Assembly (NCBI RefSeq): GCF_900109355.1
Contig: NZ_FOBF01000003.1
Coordinates: 62,001-126,000, forward strand
DNA: 64,000 nucleotides
Direction: 5' to 3'
From: Nonomuraea pusilla
GTDB lineage: Bacteria; Actinomycetota; Actinomycetes; Streptosporangiales; Streptosporangiaceae
Shown here: positions 7,955-15,727 of the stretch, in pieces
Layout: each line of letters starts with the position of its first letter
Position numbering within the stretch: the first letter of the stretch is position 1
Notes under the pieces: model-generated
Seen by the model: the letters and a program-made list of their open reading frames with translations, nothing else
Database searches by the model: none
Told to the model about the DNA's origin: nothing
Translations under genes and position numbers: made by a program

Positions 7955-8803
7955 ATGCGTAACCGGAACGTCTGCCTGACCCTCGTGGCGGGCGTCCTCG
8001 CCCTGCTCATGGGCCTGGCCGCACCCGCGCACGCCAACGTCACGGCGCCCGAGGTGCACGGTCGAGCGGCCATTCTCATGGACGCCACCTCGGGCGCCGT
8101 CCTCTTCCAGAAGGGCGCCACCGCGCGCATGCCCATCGCGAGCCTGACCAAGACCATGACGGCGTACCTGGTGCTGAAGTCCGCCAAGCCCGCCGACCTG
8201 GTCGAGATCGAGCCCGAGGACGTGCGCTACGCGGAGGACGGCGGCGGCACCACCGCCGACCTGCGCGCCGGCGACCGCCTCCCGGTCGGCGAGCTGCTGT
8301 ACGGCCTCATGCTGCCGTCCGGCGCCGACGCCGCCCACGCCCTGGCCCGCACGTACGGGCCCGGCGTGCCGGCGTTCGTGGCGAAGATGAACGCCGCCGC
8401 CCGCGCGCTCGGCATGAACGACACCGAGTACGTCAACGCCGACGGCCTGCCCACCGACCGCGGCGACGGCTGGTCCACGGCACGCGACCAGGCGGTCCTC
8501 GCCGCCGCCGCGCTGCGCGACCCGCTGATCGAGCGCGTCGCCTCCACCCGCGGCCACGACGTCGCCGCCACGCGCGACCACCGCGCGTACAGCTGGACGA
8601 ACACCAACAAGCTGCTCGGCACGCCGGGCGCGATCGGGCTGAAGACCGGCTTCACCCGGGCGGCGGGCTTCAGCCTGGCGTTCGCGGGCGAGCGCGACGG
8701 TCGCAGGCTGGTCGGCGTGCTGCTGGGCGAGACCGTGTCCAGCCGCCGCTTCACCACCGCGGAAGCCCTGTTGTCGTGGGGCGCGTCGCGTTCCGACGCC
8801 TGA
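7955..8803 (+). CDS. D-alanyl-D-alanine carboxypeptidase (peptidase S11)
   Basis: The 282-residue secreted enzyme has a clear signal peptide ending in APAHA, then the S11 motifs: SLTK with the nucleophile serine (PIASLTKTMTA), SGA in MLPSGADAAHAL at the SxN position, and KTG in IGLKTGFTRAAG. It trims the terminal D-alanine from peptidoglycan stem peptides outside the cell. The ATG at 7955 gives the best signal peptide; a GTG at 7934 is in frame. The 150 bp upstream include an AT-rich patch (7878-7925) that should hold the promoter. A strong hairpin follows the gene. Confidence 0.9.
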   Translation: MRNRNVCLTLVAGVLALLMGLAAPAHANVTAPEVHGRAAILMDATSGAVLFQKGATARMPIASLTKTMTAYLVLKSAKPADLVEIEPEDVRYAEDGGGTTADLRAGDRLPVGELLYGLMLPSGADAAHALARTYGPGVPAFVAKMNAAARALGMNDTEYVNADGLPTDRGDGWSTARDQAVLAAAALRDPLIERVASTRGHDVAATRDHRAYSWTNTNKLLGTPGAIGLKTGFTRAAGFSLAFAGERDGRRLVGVLLGETVSSRRFTTAEALLSWGASRSDA

Positions 8804-8820
8804 CGCGCCGCCTCAGGAAC

Positions 8821-8852
8821 GTGGTGGGGGCCGCCTGCCCGGCCCCCACCAC
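8821..8852 (+). terminator. Hairpin terminator after the carboxypeptidase gene
   Basis: A perfect 12-bp stem (GTGGTGGGGGCC 8821-8832 with its complement at 8841-8852) has an 8-nt loop. No U-tract follows. Confidence 0.65.
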
Positions 8853-8925
8853 CTCCCCCCAGGTTCCGCCCGACCCCCGCCACCACGTCCGGGCAGGTCC
8901 CGCCGGACCCCCCGGCACACCCCAT

Positions 8926-9016
8926 CTGGCCCCAACGTTTCCCGGCACGTCCCGGCTGGCCCCACCGTTTCACGACAAGTCGCGTCATGGACGGTGTTGA
9001 TCCTTTGAGCTAGGTT
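8926..9016 (+). promoter_or_regulatory. Promoter of the BNR gene with an upstream 30-bp direct repeat
   Basis: TGGACG (8988-8993), 17 bp and TAGGTT (9011-9016) form a good promoter only 6 nt before the ATG. Just upstream CTGGCCCCAACGTTTC (8926-8941) recurs as CTGGCCCCACCGTTTC (8956-8971), exactly 30 bp apart, that is, on the same face of the helix. This may be a regulator site. Confidence 0.5.
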
Positions 9017-9022
9017 CCCGGC

Positions 9023-10087
9023 ATGAAGGTGCGAATCGCGCTGAGCGCGCTGTCCGCCGCGGCCTGCGTCCTGGCCGCCCCGCTCCCCGCCCACGCCGCC
9101 ACCCCCGCACTGGGCTGGGAGCTCAAGGAGACGGGGGTGACGGCCCGGTTCCGCGGCCTGTCGCCCGTCAGCGGCGACGTCGTGTGGGCGTCCGGCACGG
9201 GCGGGACCGTCCTGCGGACCGTCGACGGCGGCCGTACCTGGCAGAACGTCTCCCCACCGGGCGCCGAGGCCCTGCAGTTCCGCGACGTGGAGGCGTTCGA
9301 CGCCCGCCGCGCCGTCGTCCTGTCCATCGGCGAGGGCTCCGACTCCCGCGTCTACCGCACCGACGACGGCGGACGCACCTGGACCGAGACGTTCAGGAAC
9401 GACGAGCCGAAGGCGTTCTACGACTGCATGGCCTTCTTCGACCGCCGCCACGGCCTGGCCATGAGCGACCCGGTGGACGGCCGGTTCCGCCTGCTGTCCA
9501 CCGAGGACGGCGGCCGGACCTGGCAGGTGCTGCCCTCCGACGGCATGCCCGACGCGCTGCCCGGCGAGGCCGGGTTCGCGGCGAGCGGCCAGTGCCTCGT
9601 CACCTCGGGCGGCAGGGACGCCTGGCTGGCCACCGGGGGCGCCGAGCGCTCCCGCGTGTTCCACTCCTCCGACCGGGGCCGCACCTGGACGGTCTCCGAC
9701 ACCCCCGTGCCCGCGGGCGACCCGGCGCGCGGCGTGTTCGCGCTCGCCTTCCGCGACCCGCACCGCGGCATCGCCGTCGGCGGCGACTACCGGCCCGGCC
9801 AGCCGTCGCCGCAGGCCGCCGCGGTGAGCAGGGACGGCGGCGCGACCTGGCAGCAGTCGGCCACCCCTCCCCCTGCCTACCGCTCGGGGGTGGCGTGGCT
9901 GCCGAACCTGCCGTTCGCCGCGATCGCCGTCGGGCCCACCGGCAGCGACGTGACGTACTCGGGCGGGACCTCCTGGCAGACGTTCGACGGCGGCTCCTTC
10001 GACACGGTGGCCTGCACGCCGGACCTGTCGTGCTGGGCGTCGGGCGAGCAGGGCCGCATCGCCCACCTGACCGTGCGCAGGCCCTGA
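9023..10087 (+). CDS. Secreted BNR/Ycf48-like beta-propeller protein
   Basis: The 354-residue protein starts with a signal peptide (ALSALSAAACVLAAPLPAHA) and has repeated Asp-box motifs: TVDGGRTWQNV, TDDGGRTWTET, TEDGGRTWQVL, SSDRGRTWTV and SRDGGATWQQ. These form the turns of a seven-bladed propeller as in Ycf48 and sialidase-like proteins. The sialidase catalytic residues cannot be recognised, so an enzymatic role is unlikely. Two cysteine pairs in the second half may form disulfides. The ATG lies 6 nt after TAGGTT with no Shine-Dalgarno, so it is probably leaderless. Function is unknown. Confidence 0.8.
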   Translation: MKVRIALSALSAAACVLAAPLPAHAATPALGWELKETGVTARFRGLSPVSGDVVWASGTGGTVLRTVDGGRTWQNVSPPGAEALQFRDVEAFDARRAVVLSIGEGSDSRVYRTDDGGRTWTETFRNDEPKAFYDCMAFFDRRHGLAMSDPVDGRFRLLSTEDGGRTWQVLPSDGMPDALPGEAGFAASGQCLVTSGGRDAWLATGGAERSRVFHSSDRGRTWTVSDTPVPAGDPARGVFALAFRDPHRGIAVGGDYRPGQPSPQAAAVSRDGGATWQQSATPPPAYRSGVAWLPNLPFAAIAVGPTGSDVTYSGGTSWQTFDGGSFDTVACTPDLSCWASGEQGRIAHLTVRRP

Positions 10088-10114
10088 CCGGCACGGCGCC
10101 CGCGGCGCCCGCAG

Positions 10115-10150
10115 CGCCCGGAGGTCCGGCCGTGGCCGGGCCTCCGGGCG
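10115..10150. terminator. Bidirectional terminator between convergent genes
   Basis: CGCCCGGAGG (10115-10124) pairs with 10141-10150 and CCGGCC with GGCCGG inside. The result is a 17-bp stem with a single T-G wobble and a 2-nt loop, between the BNR gene and the cupin gene. Confidence 0.75.
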
Positions 10151-10168
10151 GGCGGTGCCGCCGGCCCG

Positions 10169-10843
10169 TCAGGAGGTCCAGTCCCAGGCCCGCAGGCGGC
10201 CGCACATGCCGAACCGGCGCTCCGGCGGCGCCGCCCTGGTGACCGACGACTCCGCCAGGTGTGAGGAGTCTCCCGCCGCCAGCGCGTCGAGGTGGGCGGC
10301 GGTCCGGTGCGCCTGCGCGAGCACGCGCTCCTCCCAGATGCCGCGCCAGCCCTCCACGCGGGGCGCGACCAGCCGCGCCGCCGCCTCGTACAGGTCCTTC
10401 ATCGCGGAAGGGCCTTCGCGCCGCACCCGCTCGCGCAGCGCCTCGAACCCCTCGACCGCCAGGTCGCGCCGGCGCGCCGCCTCCTCCTCGGTACGCGGCG
10501 CGGCGGCGGCCCGCGCGTACGCCTCGGGGTCGGCGAGCACGTCGGCGGGGAAGGTCAGGACGGCGTCGCCCGCCTCGGGCAGCCCCGCGTTCTGCATGAC
10601 GACGAGGATCTCCAGGTCGTCGCCCGGGTTGACCAGGCGGTGCACGGTGCCGGGCGTGAACCACAGGACGGTGCCGGGCTCCAGCGGGTGCTCGCCGGGG
10701 CCGTCGCCGCCCAGCGTGGACAGGGTGCCGCCGCCCCGGAGCACGACGTATCCCTCGGTGGAGGCGGTGTGGAGGTGGGGCGAGCCACCCCCGGCGTAGA
10801 CGCAGAGCTGTGAGACGCCGACGGCGCCGGGGAATCCGCTCAC
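10169..10843 (-). CDS. Cupin-domain protein
   Basis: The N-terminal half of this 224-residue protein is a cupin barrel with GGGSPHLHTASTEGYVVLRG and PGTVLWFTPGTVHRLVNPG, giving the usual metal-binding histidines. The C-terminal 110 residues are helical and charged and match nothing I recognise. It may be a small-molecule isomerase, dioxygenase or sensor. The GTG at 10843 lies 7 nt after TAGGCT (10851-10856), so it is probably leaderless. That promoter overlaps the end of the alkB gene, 10 bp upstream on the same strand. Substrate is unknown. Confidence 0.75.
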   Translation of the reverse strand: MSGFPGAVGVSQLCVYAGGGSPHLHTASTEGYVVLRGGGTLSTLGGDGPGEHPLEPGTVLWFTPGTVHRLVNPGDDLEILVVMQNAGLPEAGDAVLTFPADVLADPEAYARAAAAPRTEEEAARRRDLAVEGFEALRERVRREGPSAMKDLYEAAARLVAPRVEGWRGIWEERVLAQAHRTAAHLDALAAGDSSHLAESSVTRAAPPERRFGMCGRLRAWDWTS

Positions 10844-10853
10844 GCCGGGAAGC

Positions 10854-11483
10854 CTAGCGAACGCCCCTCGGACGGAACTGGACGCTGATGCGCGGCCCCG
10901 TGGGCCTGGCAGTCTTCGGCACGGCGTGCTCCCAGGTGCGCTGGCAGCTTCCGCCCATCACCAGCAGGTCGCCGTGGCCCAGGTCGTGCCGGATGGACGG
11001 GCCGCCGCCGCGCGGGCGCAGCAGCAGCGAGCGCGGCGTGCCGACCGAGAGGATGGCGACCATGGTGTCCTCGGTGCTGCCCCTGCCGATCGTGTCGCCG
11101 TGCCAGGCCACGCTGTCGCGGCCGTCGCGGTAGAAGCAGAGCCCGACCGTGCGGAAGGGCTCGCCCAGCTCCTCCTGGTAGTGGGCGTCGAGCGCGCGCA
11201 TGGCCTCGTCGAACACCCGGTCGGGCAGGGTCTCGCCCTCGTCGTAGAACTTCAGCAGCCTCGGCACGTCGACGACCTTGTCGTACATGTGGCGCCGCTC
11301 GGCGTGCCAGGGCACGACCTCGGTGAGCCGCGCGAACAGCGTGTCGGCGCCGGACAGCCACCCGCGCCGCACGTCGATCCAGGCGCCGTGGTCGAGCACG
11401 GTGCGGCGCACGGCGCCGCCGAGCGGCCGGACGCCCAACTCCTCGTCGAGGCCGAGCAGAGATGCCTGGAACGCGCCTGTCAT
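10854..11483 (-). CDS. alkB: Alpha-ketoglutarate-dependent dioxygenase AlkB
   Basis: This 209-residue Fe(II)/2-oxoglutarate dioxygenase repairs 1-methyladenine and 3-methylcytosine in DNA or RNA by oxidative demethylation. The iron ligands are visible as WHGDT (H and D) and WEHAVPK (second H), and the 2-oxoglutarate arginine lies in RISVQFRPRG. Length matches the compact bacterial AlkB/ALKBH2-like form. The ATG at 11483 is 7 nt after TAGACT (11491-11496), so it is probably leaderless. An SOS-box-like palindrome sits over the -35 region, so it may be induced by DNA damage. Confidence 0.9.
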   Translation of the reverse strand: MTGAFQASLLGLDEELGVRPLGGAVRRTVLDHGAWIDVRRGWLSGADTLFARLTEVVPWHAERRHMYDKVVDVPRLLKFYDEGETLPDRVFDEAMRALDAHYQEELGEPFRTVGLCFYRDGRDSVAWHGDTIGRGSTEDTMVAILSVGTPRSLLLRPRGGGPSIRHDLGHGDLLVMGGSCQRTWEHAVPKTARPTGPRISVQFRPRGVR

Positions 11484-11505
11484 ACCGCCGAGTCTACGCC
11501 TGTCT

Positions 11506-11521
11506 TCAAACAGACATTCGA
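11506..11521 (-). promoter_or_regulatory. LexA/SOS-box-like operator of alkB
   Basis: On the minus strand TCGAAT-GTCT-GTTTGA matches the actinobacterial SOS box TCGAAC-N4-GTTCGA at 10 of 12 fixed positions. It overlaps the -35 region of the TAGACT -10 before alkB, where a repressor would act. Confidence 0.6.
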
Positions 11522-11539
11522 CTCGGTGATCGGGTGGCG

Positions 11540-11577
11540 GCCCGGCCTGCGCGATACGCAGGTCGCGCAGGCCGGGC
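11540..11577. other. Orphan 15-bp stem-loop in a divergent promoter region
   Basis: GCCCGGCCTGCGCGA (11540-11554) pairs perfectly with 11563-11577 around an 8-nt loop. It looks like a terminator, but no gene ends here. It lies between the divergent alkB and MFS genes. CCTGCG/CGCAGG inside can form a competing shorter stem. Confidence 0.6.
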
Positions 11578-11660
11578 GGGGTCCCCTTCGACTCAGAGGA
11601 CTACCTGCCCTGTTCCCCCTCCCTCCCGCGCGCTAACCCCGCTCCTGTAACGTCCCGACT

Positions 11661-12833
11661 GTGATGAAGCGTTACATGGTGGGGGCGCTCTCCGCCAGGA
11701 CGGGCGACGAGATGTCCGGCCCGGCCCTGCTGGTCGCCGGGCTGGCCGTCACCGGCTCGCCGGTGCTCGCCTCCTGGCTGCTGGCGGGGCTCACGGCGTC
11801 CGCCGCGGCCGGAGGACCGCTGCTCGGCGTGCTGCTCGACCGGGCGCGACGTCCCGGCTCCGTCCTCGCCCGATGCCTGGCGGGGTACGCGGCCGGGCTC
11901 GCCCTGGTGGCGTGGGGGCTGGGCCGGTTACCCGGCCCCGTGCTGGTCGCCGCGGCGTTCGCGACCGGGCTGCTCGGGCCCGCGCTGACCGGCGGCTGGA
12001 CCGGCCAGCTCCCTCTGGTGTCCGGCGGGATCCCGGCAGCCAGGGCCGCCGGGCTGGACGCCATGAGCTACAACGTGGCGGGGCTGGCCGGTCCCGCGCT
12101 CGTGGGCGTGCTGGCCGCCTGGGGAGGAGGGACGGCGGCCGTGCCCGCCGCCGTCGTCCTCCTGGCCGCCGCCGTCCCCGCGGCCCGATCCCTCCCGTCC
12201 CGCCCGGCTCGGGCGACGGCGGCCCGCGCGCGCCCGGCCGGGGTGTGGGCGGAGCTGGCGGCGGGGTTCGCCGTGATCGTCAGGAACCCGGCACTGCGCA
12301 GGGCCACGGGCTCGTCCATGGTGTCGTGCGCGGGGCTGGCCATGCTGGTGGTGTCGGCGCCCGTCCTCGGCGCGGACCTGGCGGGGGACGCGGGGCGCGG
12401 GGCGCTGCTCCTGGCCGCCTTCGCCGCCGCGGGGCTGGCCGCCAACGCCCTCCTGGCCTGGGCGGCGGGCCACCGCTCCCAGCGGGACGGCCGGTGGGAG
12501 GCGGTGATGCTGTGGGCCACCGTGCTGGTGGGCGCCGGGACGGCGCTCGCCGCCGTGGCGGGCACGTTCGCGGTGGCGGTGGCGGCGGCCGTCGTCGCGG
12601 GCGCGGGCGAGGGGCCGCAGCTCACCGCCCTGTTCTCGGTACGCCACCGCGAGGCGCCCGAACGGCTGCGCAGCCAGGTGTTCACCACCGGGGCGAGCCT
12701 CAAGGTCACGTCGTTCGCGCTGGGGTCGGCTCCGGCGGGCGTGCTGGCCGCGTCCTCGCCTCAGTCGGCCCTGGTCGTGGGGGCGGCGCTCCAGGCCCTC
12801 GCCGCGGCGCTGCTCGTCATCCGTCCCCGCTGA
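11661..12833 (+). CDS. MFS transporter
   Basis: The 390-residue protein has about 12 hydrophobic helices and the MFS loop LLGVLLDRARRPG between helices 2 and 3. It resembles drug-efflux or sugar MFS proteins, but substrate cannot be told. The GTG at 11661 (ATG at 11664 next to it) lies 8 nt after TAACGT, so it is probably leaderless. Its last 17 bp overlap the 3' end of the convergent CGNR gene. Confidence 0.8.
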   Translation: MMKRYMVGALSARTGDEMSGPALLVAGLAVTGSPVLASWLLAGLTASAAAGGPLLGVLLDRARRPGSVLARCLAGYAAGLALVAWGLGRLPGPVLVAAAFATGLLGPALTGGWTGQLPLVSGGIPAARAAGLDAMSYNVAGLAGPALVGVLAAWGGGTAAVPAAVVLLAAAVPAARSLPSRPARATAARARPAGVWAELAAGFAVIVRNPALRRATGSSMVSCAGLAMLVVSAPVLGADLAGDAGRGALLLAAFAAAGLAANALLAWAAGHRSQRDGRWEAVMLWATVLVGAGTALAAVAGTFAVAVAAAVVAGAGEGPQLTALFSVRHREAPERLRSQVFTTGASLKVTSFALGSAPAGVLAASSPQSALVVGAALQALAAALLVIRPR

Positions 12834-13563
12834 GACCGGGACCGGCGCCGTCCGCCCCGGACGGCGCGTGGCGGGAACGGTGCGCGGCGACGCGTTCGCG
12901 GGTCGCGCAGCGGGTGCTGCAGTAGCGGCGCGGGCTGCCGCCGCCGAGGTCGAGGAAGGGGCGGCCGCAGCCGGGTGACGCGCAGAGGCCGCCGGGCACC
13001 CGCTGGTGGTCGGCCAGCAGCACGGCCAGCGCCATCGCGGACGACGCCAGGAACCATTCGTCCCAGGGGGCGTCGTCGCCGCTGTCGACGTGCAGGTGCC
13101 AGGTGGACGCCCCGCCGTGGTCGGTGAGCCTCGGGGCGCGGGCGGCGCCCGCGAGCAGGCCGTTGAGCAGGGCCGCGGCCGGGCCGGGACCGGGGGCGGC
13201 GAACACCTCGCGCAGCCGCGCGGCGGCCGCGCGCATCCTCGCCACCGTGGCGTCGTCCAGGCCGAGGTCGCCCTCCTCACCGTGAGCGCGCAGGACGGAC
13301 GCCACGGACGCCACGGACTCCGCGGACTCCGCGGACTCCGCGGACTCCGCGGACGGCTGCTCGTGCAGCAGCGCCACGCACAGGTCCACGGCGCGGGCGG
13401 CCATGGCCCTGGCCGAGTGCACCCGGGCGCCGGCCGGACGGGCGCCGCCCCTGTGCGCGCCGCCCTGCCCGCCCTGCCGGACGCCCTGCCCGCCGTCCTG
13501 CCGGACGCCCTGCCCGCCGTCCTGCCCGCCGTCCTGCTTGCCGCCGGTCGGATGAACCTCCAC
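12817..13563 (-). CDS. CGNR zinc-finger domain protein with repeat-rich N-terminus
   Basis: The C-terminal 60 residues are a CGNR-type zinc finger (LCASPGCGRPFLDLGG, then RRYCSTRCATRERVAAHR), found in putative stress-response regulators that bind DNA or RNA. The middle is the usual helical ABATE-like domain with WHLHVDSGD. The N-terminus is low-complexity: a G/Q/D repeat in the first 35 residues and a SAE repeat near residues 70-90, each from tandem DNA repeats. The GTG at 13563 lies 6 nt after TACGCT, consistent with a leaderless start; an internal ATG near MAARAVDLCVALL is the alternative. Function is regulatory by inference. Confidence 0.75.
   Translation of the reverse strand: MEVHPTGGKQDGGQDGGQGVRQDGGQGVRQGGQGGAHRGGARPAGARVHSARAMAARAVDLCVALLHEQPSAESAESAESAESVASVASVLRAHGEEGDLGLDDATVARMRAAAARLREVFAAPGPGPAAALLNGLLAGAARAPRLTDHGGASTWHLHVDSGDDAPWDEWFLASSAMALAVLLADHQRVPGGLCASPGCGRPFLDLGGGSPRRYCSTRCATRERVAAHRSRHAPSGADGAGPGLSGDG
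13297..13353. repeat. 9-bp tandem repeat inside the CGNR gene
   Basis: Six in-frame copies of GGACTCCGC/GGACGCCAC encode the SAE/SVA repeats. Copy number could vary between strains without breaking the frame. Confidence 0.85.
13465..13547. repeat. Tandem repeat inside the 5' end of the CGNR gene
   Basis: Repeats built from GGACGCCCTGCCCGCC and GTCCTGC encode the G/Q/D-rich N-terminus. They cast doubt on whether the translated start is really upstream of them. Confidence 0.75.
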
Positions 13564-13588
13564 GGGAGCAGCGTATGCCCCGCGGGAG

Positions 13589-14584
13589 TCAGCCGCCGCA
13601 GGCGGCGAAGACGTAGGTGTCCTTCAGCACCGTGTACGCGTCCCTGACCTTGACCGCGCCGGTGCCGGTGTCGATCTGGACGATCGTCATCCTCGTGGAC
13701 CTGCCGTGGTAGCGGAGGAGGTGCAGCGTCACCTGGGCGTCGCCGGTCCAGTCGATCATCTCGACGTCCCCGGCCGGCAGCTTGACCCTGGTACGGGCGG
13801 TCACCTGGTCGGACCGCACGTCGTACGTGACCAGCTCCGGCCTGGTCTTGCGGATGACGTTGGCGACGGTGTGCCCGTCGGCGGCGAGGGCCTGCGGCCC
13901 GTTGGAGGCGACGACCTGCGGCGGGGTGGCGCGGGCGAGCCGTTCGCCGCGCTCGCTGTAGACGGCCAGGTCGGTGACGGCCTCGGCGCCGTCGGCGGTG
14001 GTCAGCACCTCGTCGCCGTCGGCGCTGAAGCCCGCGAACGTCTCGTCGCCGGGGACGTCGCCGATGCGTTCGCCGGTGGAGGTGTCGAAGACGCGCGTGG
14101 CGACCGGCTTCTCGGCGCCGACCATGACGGCCAGCCTGGCGCCGTCGCCGGACAGCCGCAGGCCGACGCCGTACTGCGCGACGCGCGGCAGCGCCCCCTC
14201 GGCCATGAGGACGACGCCTCCGCCGAGCGTCCTGACGGCGAGCCGGCCGGACGTGGTGAAGTAGGCGACGCGCTGCCCGTCGCCGCTGACCGCGATGGGC
14301 GCGGCGGCCGGGCCGGCCGGCCTGCCCTTGGCGTCGAGCGCCACGACCTGGGCGTCGCGCAGCACGGACAGCTTTCCGCTGTGCATGACGAGCCGCCAGT
14401 GGCCGCAGGGCCGCCGCTCGCCGTCCTTGCCGGCGCAGCTCTTGACGGAGGCGTACCTGATGCTGTCGGCCGCGTGGTGGGGCGCCCGGTGGGGCTGGGC
14501 CTGGGCGGGCGTGGGGGCGGCGAGCAGGGCGGTGAGCAGGGCGGCGGGCAGGGCGGCGGCCGCCGCGGCGATCCTGGTCCTCAT
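13589..14584 (-). CDS. Secreted propeller-like protein, paralogue B
   Basis: This 331-residue protein has a signal peptide (AAAAAALPAALLTALLAAPTPAQA) and then a region of WD40/TolB-like strands such as APIAVSGDGQRVAYFT and FAGFSADGDEVLTTA. A conserved motif SCAG-x6-RPCGHWRL follows the signal peptide with two cysteines that probably pair. The ATG at 14584 has GGGGGAG 8 nt upstream; a GTG at 14593 that overlaps the stop of the preceding gene is the alternative. It is a tandem paralogue of the gene upstream and cotranscribed with it. Function is unknown; binding outside the cell is likely. Confidence 0.75.
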   Translation of the reverse strand: MRTRIAAAAAALPAALLTALLAAPTPAQAQPHRAPHHAADSIRYASVKSCAGKDGERRPCGHWRLVMHSGKLSVLRDAQVVALDAKGRPAGPAAAPIAVSGDGQRVAYFTTSGRLAVRTLGGGVVLMAEGALPRVAQYGVGLRLSGDGARLAVMVGAEKPVATRVFDTSTGERIGDVPGDETFAGFSADGDEVLTTADGAEAVTDLAVYSERGERLARATPPQVVASNGPQALAADGHTVANVIRKTRPELVTYDVRSDQVTARTRVKLPAGDVEMIDWTGDAQVTLHLLRYHGRSTRMTIVQIDTGTGAVKVRDAYTVLKDTYVFAACGG

Positions 14585-14589
14585 GGCCT

Positions 14590-15633
14590 TCACTCCCCCG
14601 CCACCACGTTGGCGTACCTGGTCCCGCTGATCGTGTACCTGTCGGTCTGGCGCGTCGCGCCGGTCTCGGGGTCGACGGTGAGCTCCCGTACCACCGCCCG
14701 ATCCCCGTCCTCGCCGGTCTGGACGACGGCGGTGAGCGTGCCGTCGGCGGCCCAGCGGGCGGTGTAGGGCGCCTCCTCGGCCTTGAGCGGGAGGTCCGCC
14801 CCCGCGGTCAGCTCCCCGCTCTCCAGGTCGTACACCCGCACCCGCGGCGGCCGGCGCGGGCTGTCGTCGCCCGGGGTGAACACGGCGACGGTGTGCCCGT
14901 CGGGGTTCAGCGCCAGGGCGACGGCGCCCGCGACGGCCTGGGGCGGCGTCCGCCTGACCGTCGCGCCGCCCAGGGTGTGGGCGTACACGACGGTGGTGTT
15001 GTCGGCGGTGTAACGGGTGCTGATCACCTCGCCGCCGTCGCCGCTGAAGCCGAGCGGCTGCTCGGCGGCGGGCAGTTTCGCCGTCGCGCCGGTGGCGAGG
15101 GTGACGACGAGGTCGTGCCGGCGTCCTGGGGCGTCGTCGTAGTCGACCAGCAGCCGGTCGCCGGTGGGTGACAGGCGGAGGGTCAGCGGGTCGGTGCCCT
15201 TCGCGGTGAGTGCAGCGGGCAGCACCCTGGCGGGTCCGCCGGCGGTCCCGCGCACGACCAGGCGGTGGTCGCCCGCCCGCTCGTAGGCGATGACGCGGCC
15301 GTCGGCGCTGATGGCGAAGGCGGCGGTGTCGTGGATCTCGTTTCCCTTGCGGTCGATCCTGCCGATCGCGGCGTCGCGGACGACCTTGGCGCCGCCGTCG
15401 CGCAGGATGAGCCGCCAGTGCCCGCAGGGGCGGGTGGAGTCGTCCTCGCCGGCGCAGGACCTGACCCAGGCGGCGCGGGCCTGCGGTGTCGCCGACCGGA
15501 GGTGCGCCGACCGCGTCGAGTCCGTCGAGTCCGTCGCGTGGGCTGACCGGGCGTGCGCGGCGGCGGGCGCGAGCCCCGCGCCGCCGATGACCGCCGCCGC
15601 GAGCAGCGCGACGGTCGCCGAGGGGTGCCTCAT
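14590..15633 (-). CDS. Secreted propeller-like protein, paralogue A
   Basis: The 347-residue protein has a signal peptide (VALLAAAVIGGAGLAPAAAHA) and the same SCAG-x6-RPCGHWRL motif and blade-like repeats (AFAISADGRVIAYER, LGFSGDGGEVIST, ALNPDGHTVAVF) as its downstream neighbour, with matching length. AAAGGAA lies 7 nt before the ATG at 15633. The pair most likely arose by tandem duplication and forms one transcription unit. I recognise no enzyme motif. An extracellular or periplasmic binding or sensing role is inferred only. Confidence 0.75.
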   Translation of the reverse strand: MRHPSATVALLAAAVIGGAGLAPAAAHARSAHATDSTDSTRSAHLRSATPQARAAWVRSCAGEDDSTRPCGHWRLILRDGGAKVVRDAAIGRIDRKGNEIHDTAAFAISADGRVIAYERAGDHRLVVRGTAGGPARVLPAALTAKGTDPLTLRLSPTGDRLLVDYDDAPGRRHDLVVTLATGATAKLPAAEQPLGFSGDGGEVISTRYTADNTTVVYAHTLGGATVRRTPPQAVAGAVALALNPDGHTVAVFTPGDDSPRRPPRVRVYDLESGELTAGADLPLKAEEAPYTARWAADGTLTAVVQTGEDGDRAVVRELTVDPETGATRQTDRYTISGTRYANVVAGE

Positions 15634-15727
15634 GGTGTGTTCCTTTCGCTCACCCCCGTTAGACAGGGACGTGGGGTGGGCGGTTGGTCACAGCTCGGCC
15701 ACACTTCCCGGCGGCCGGGCACCCGCG

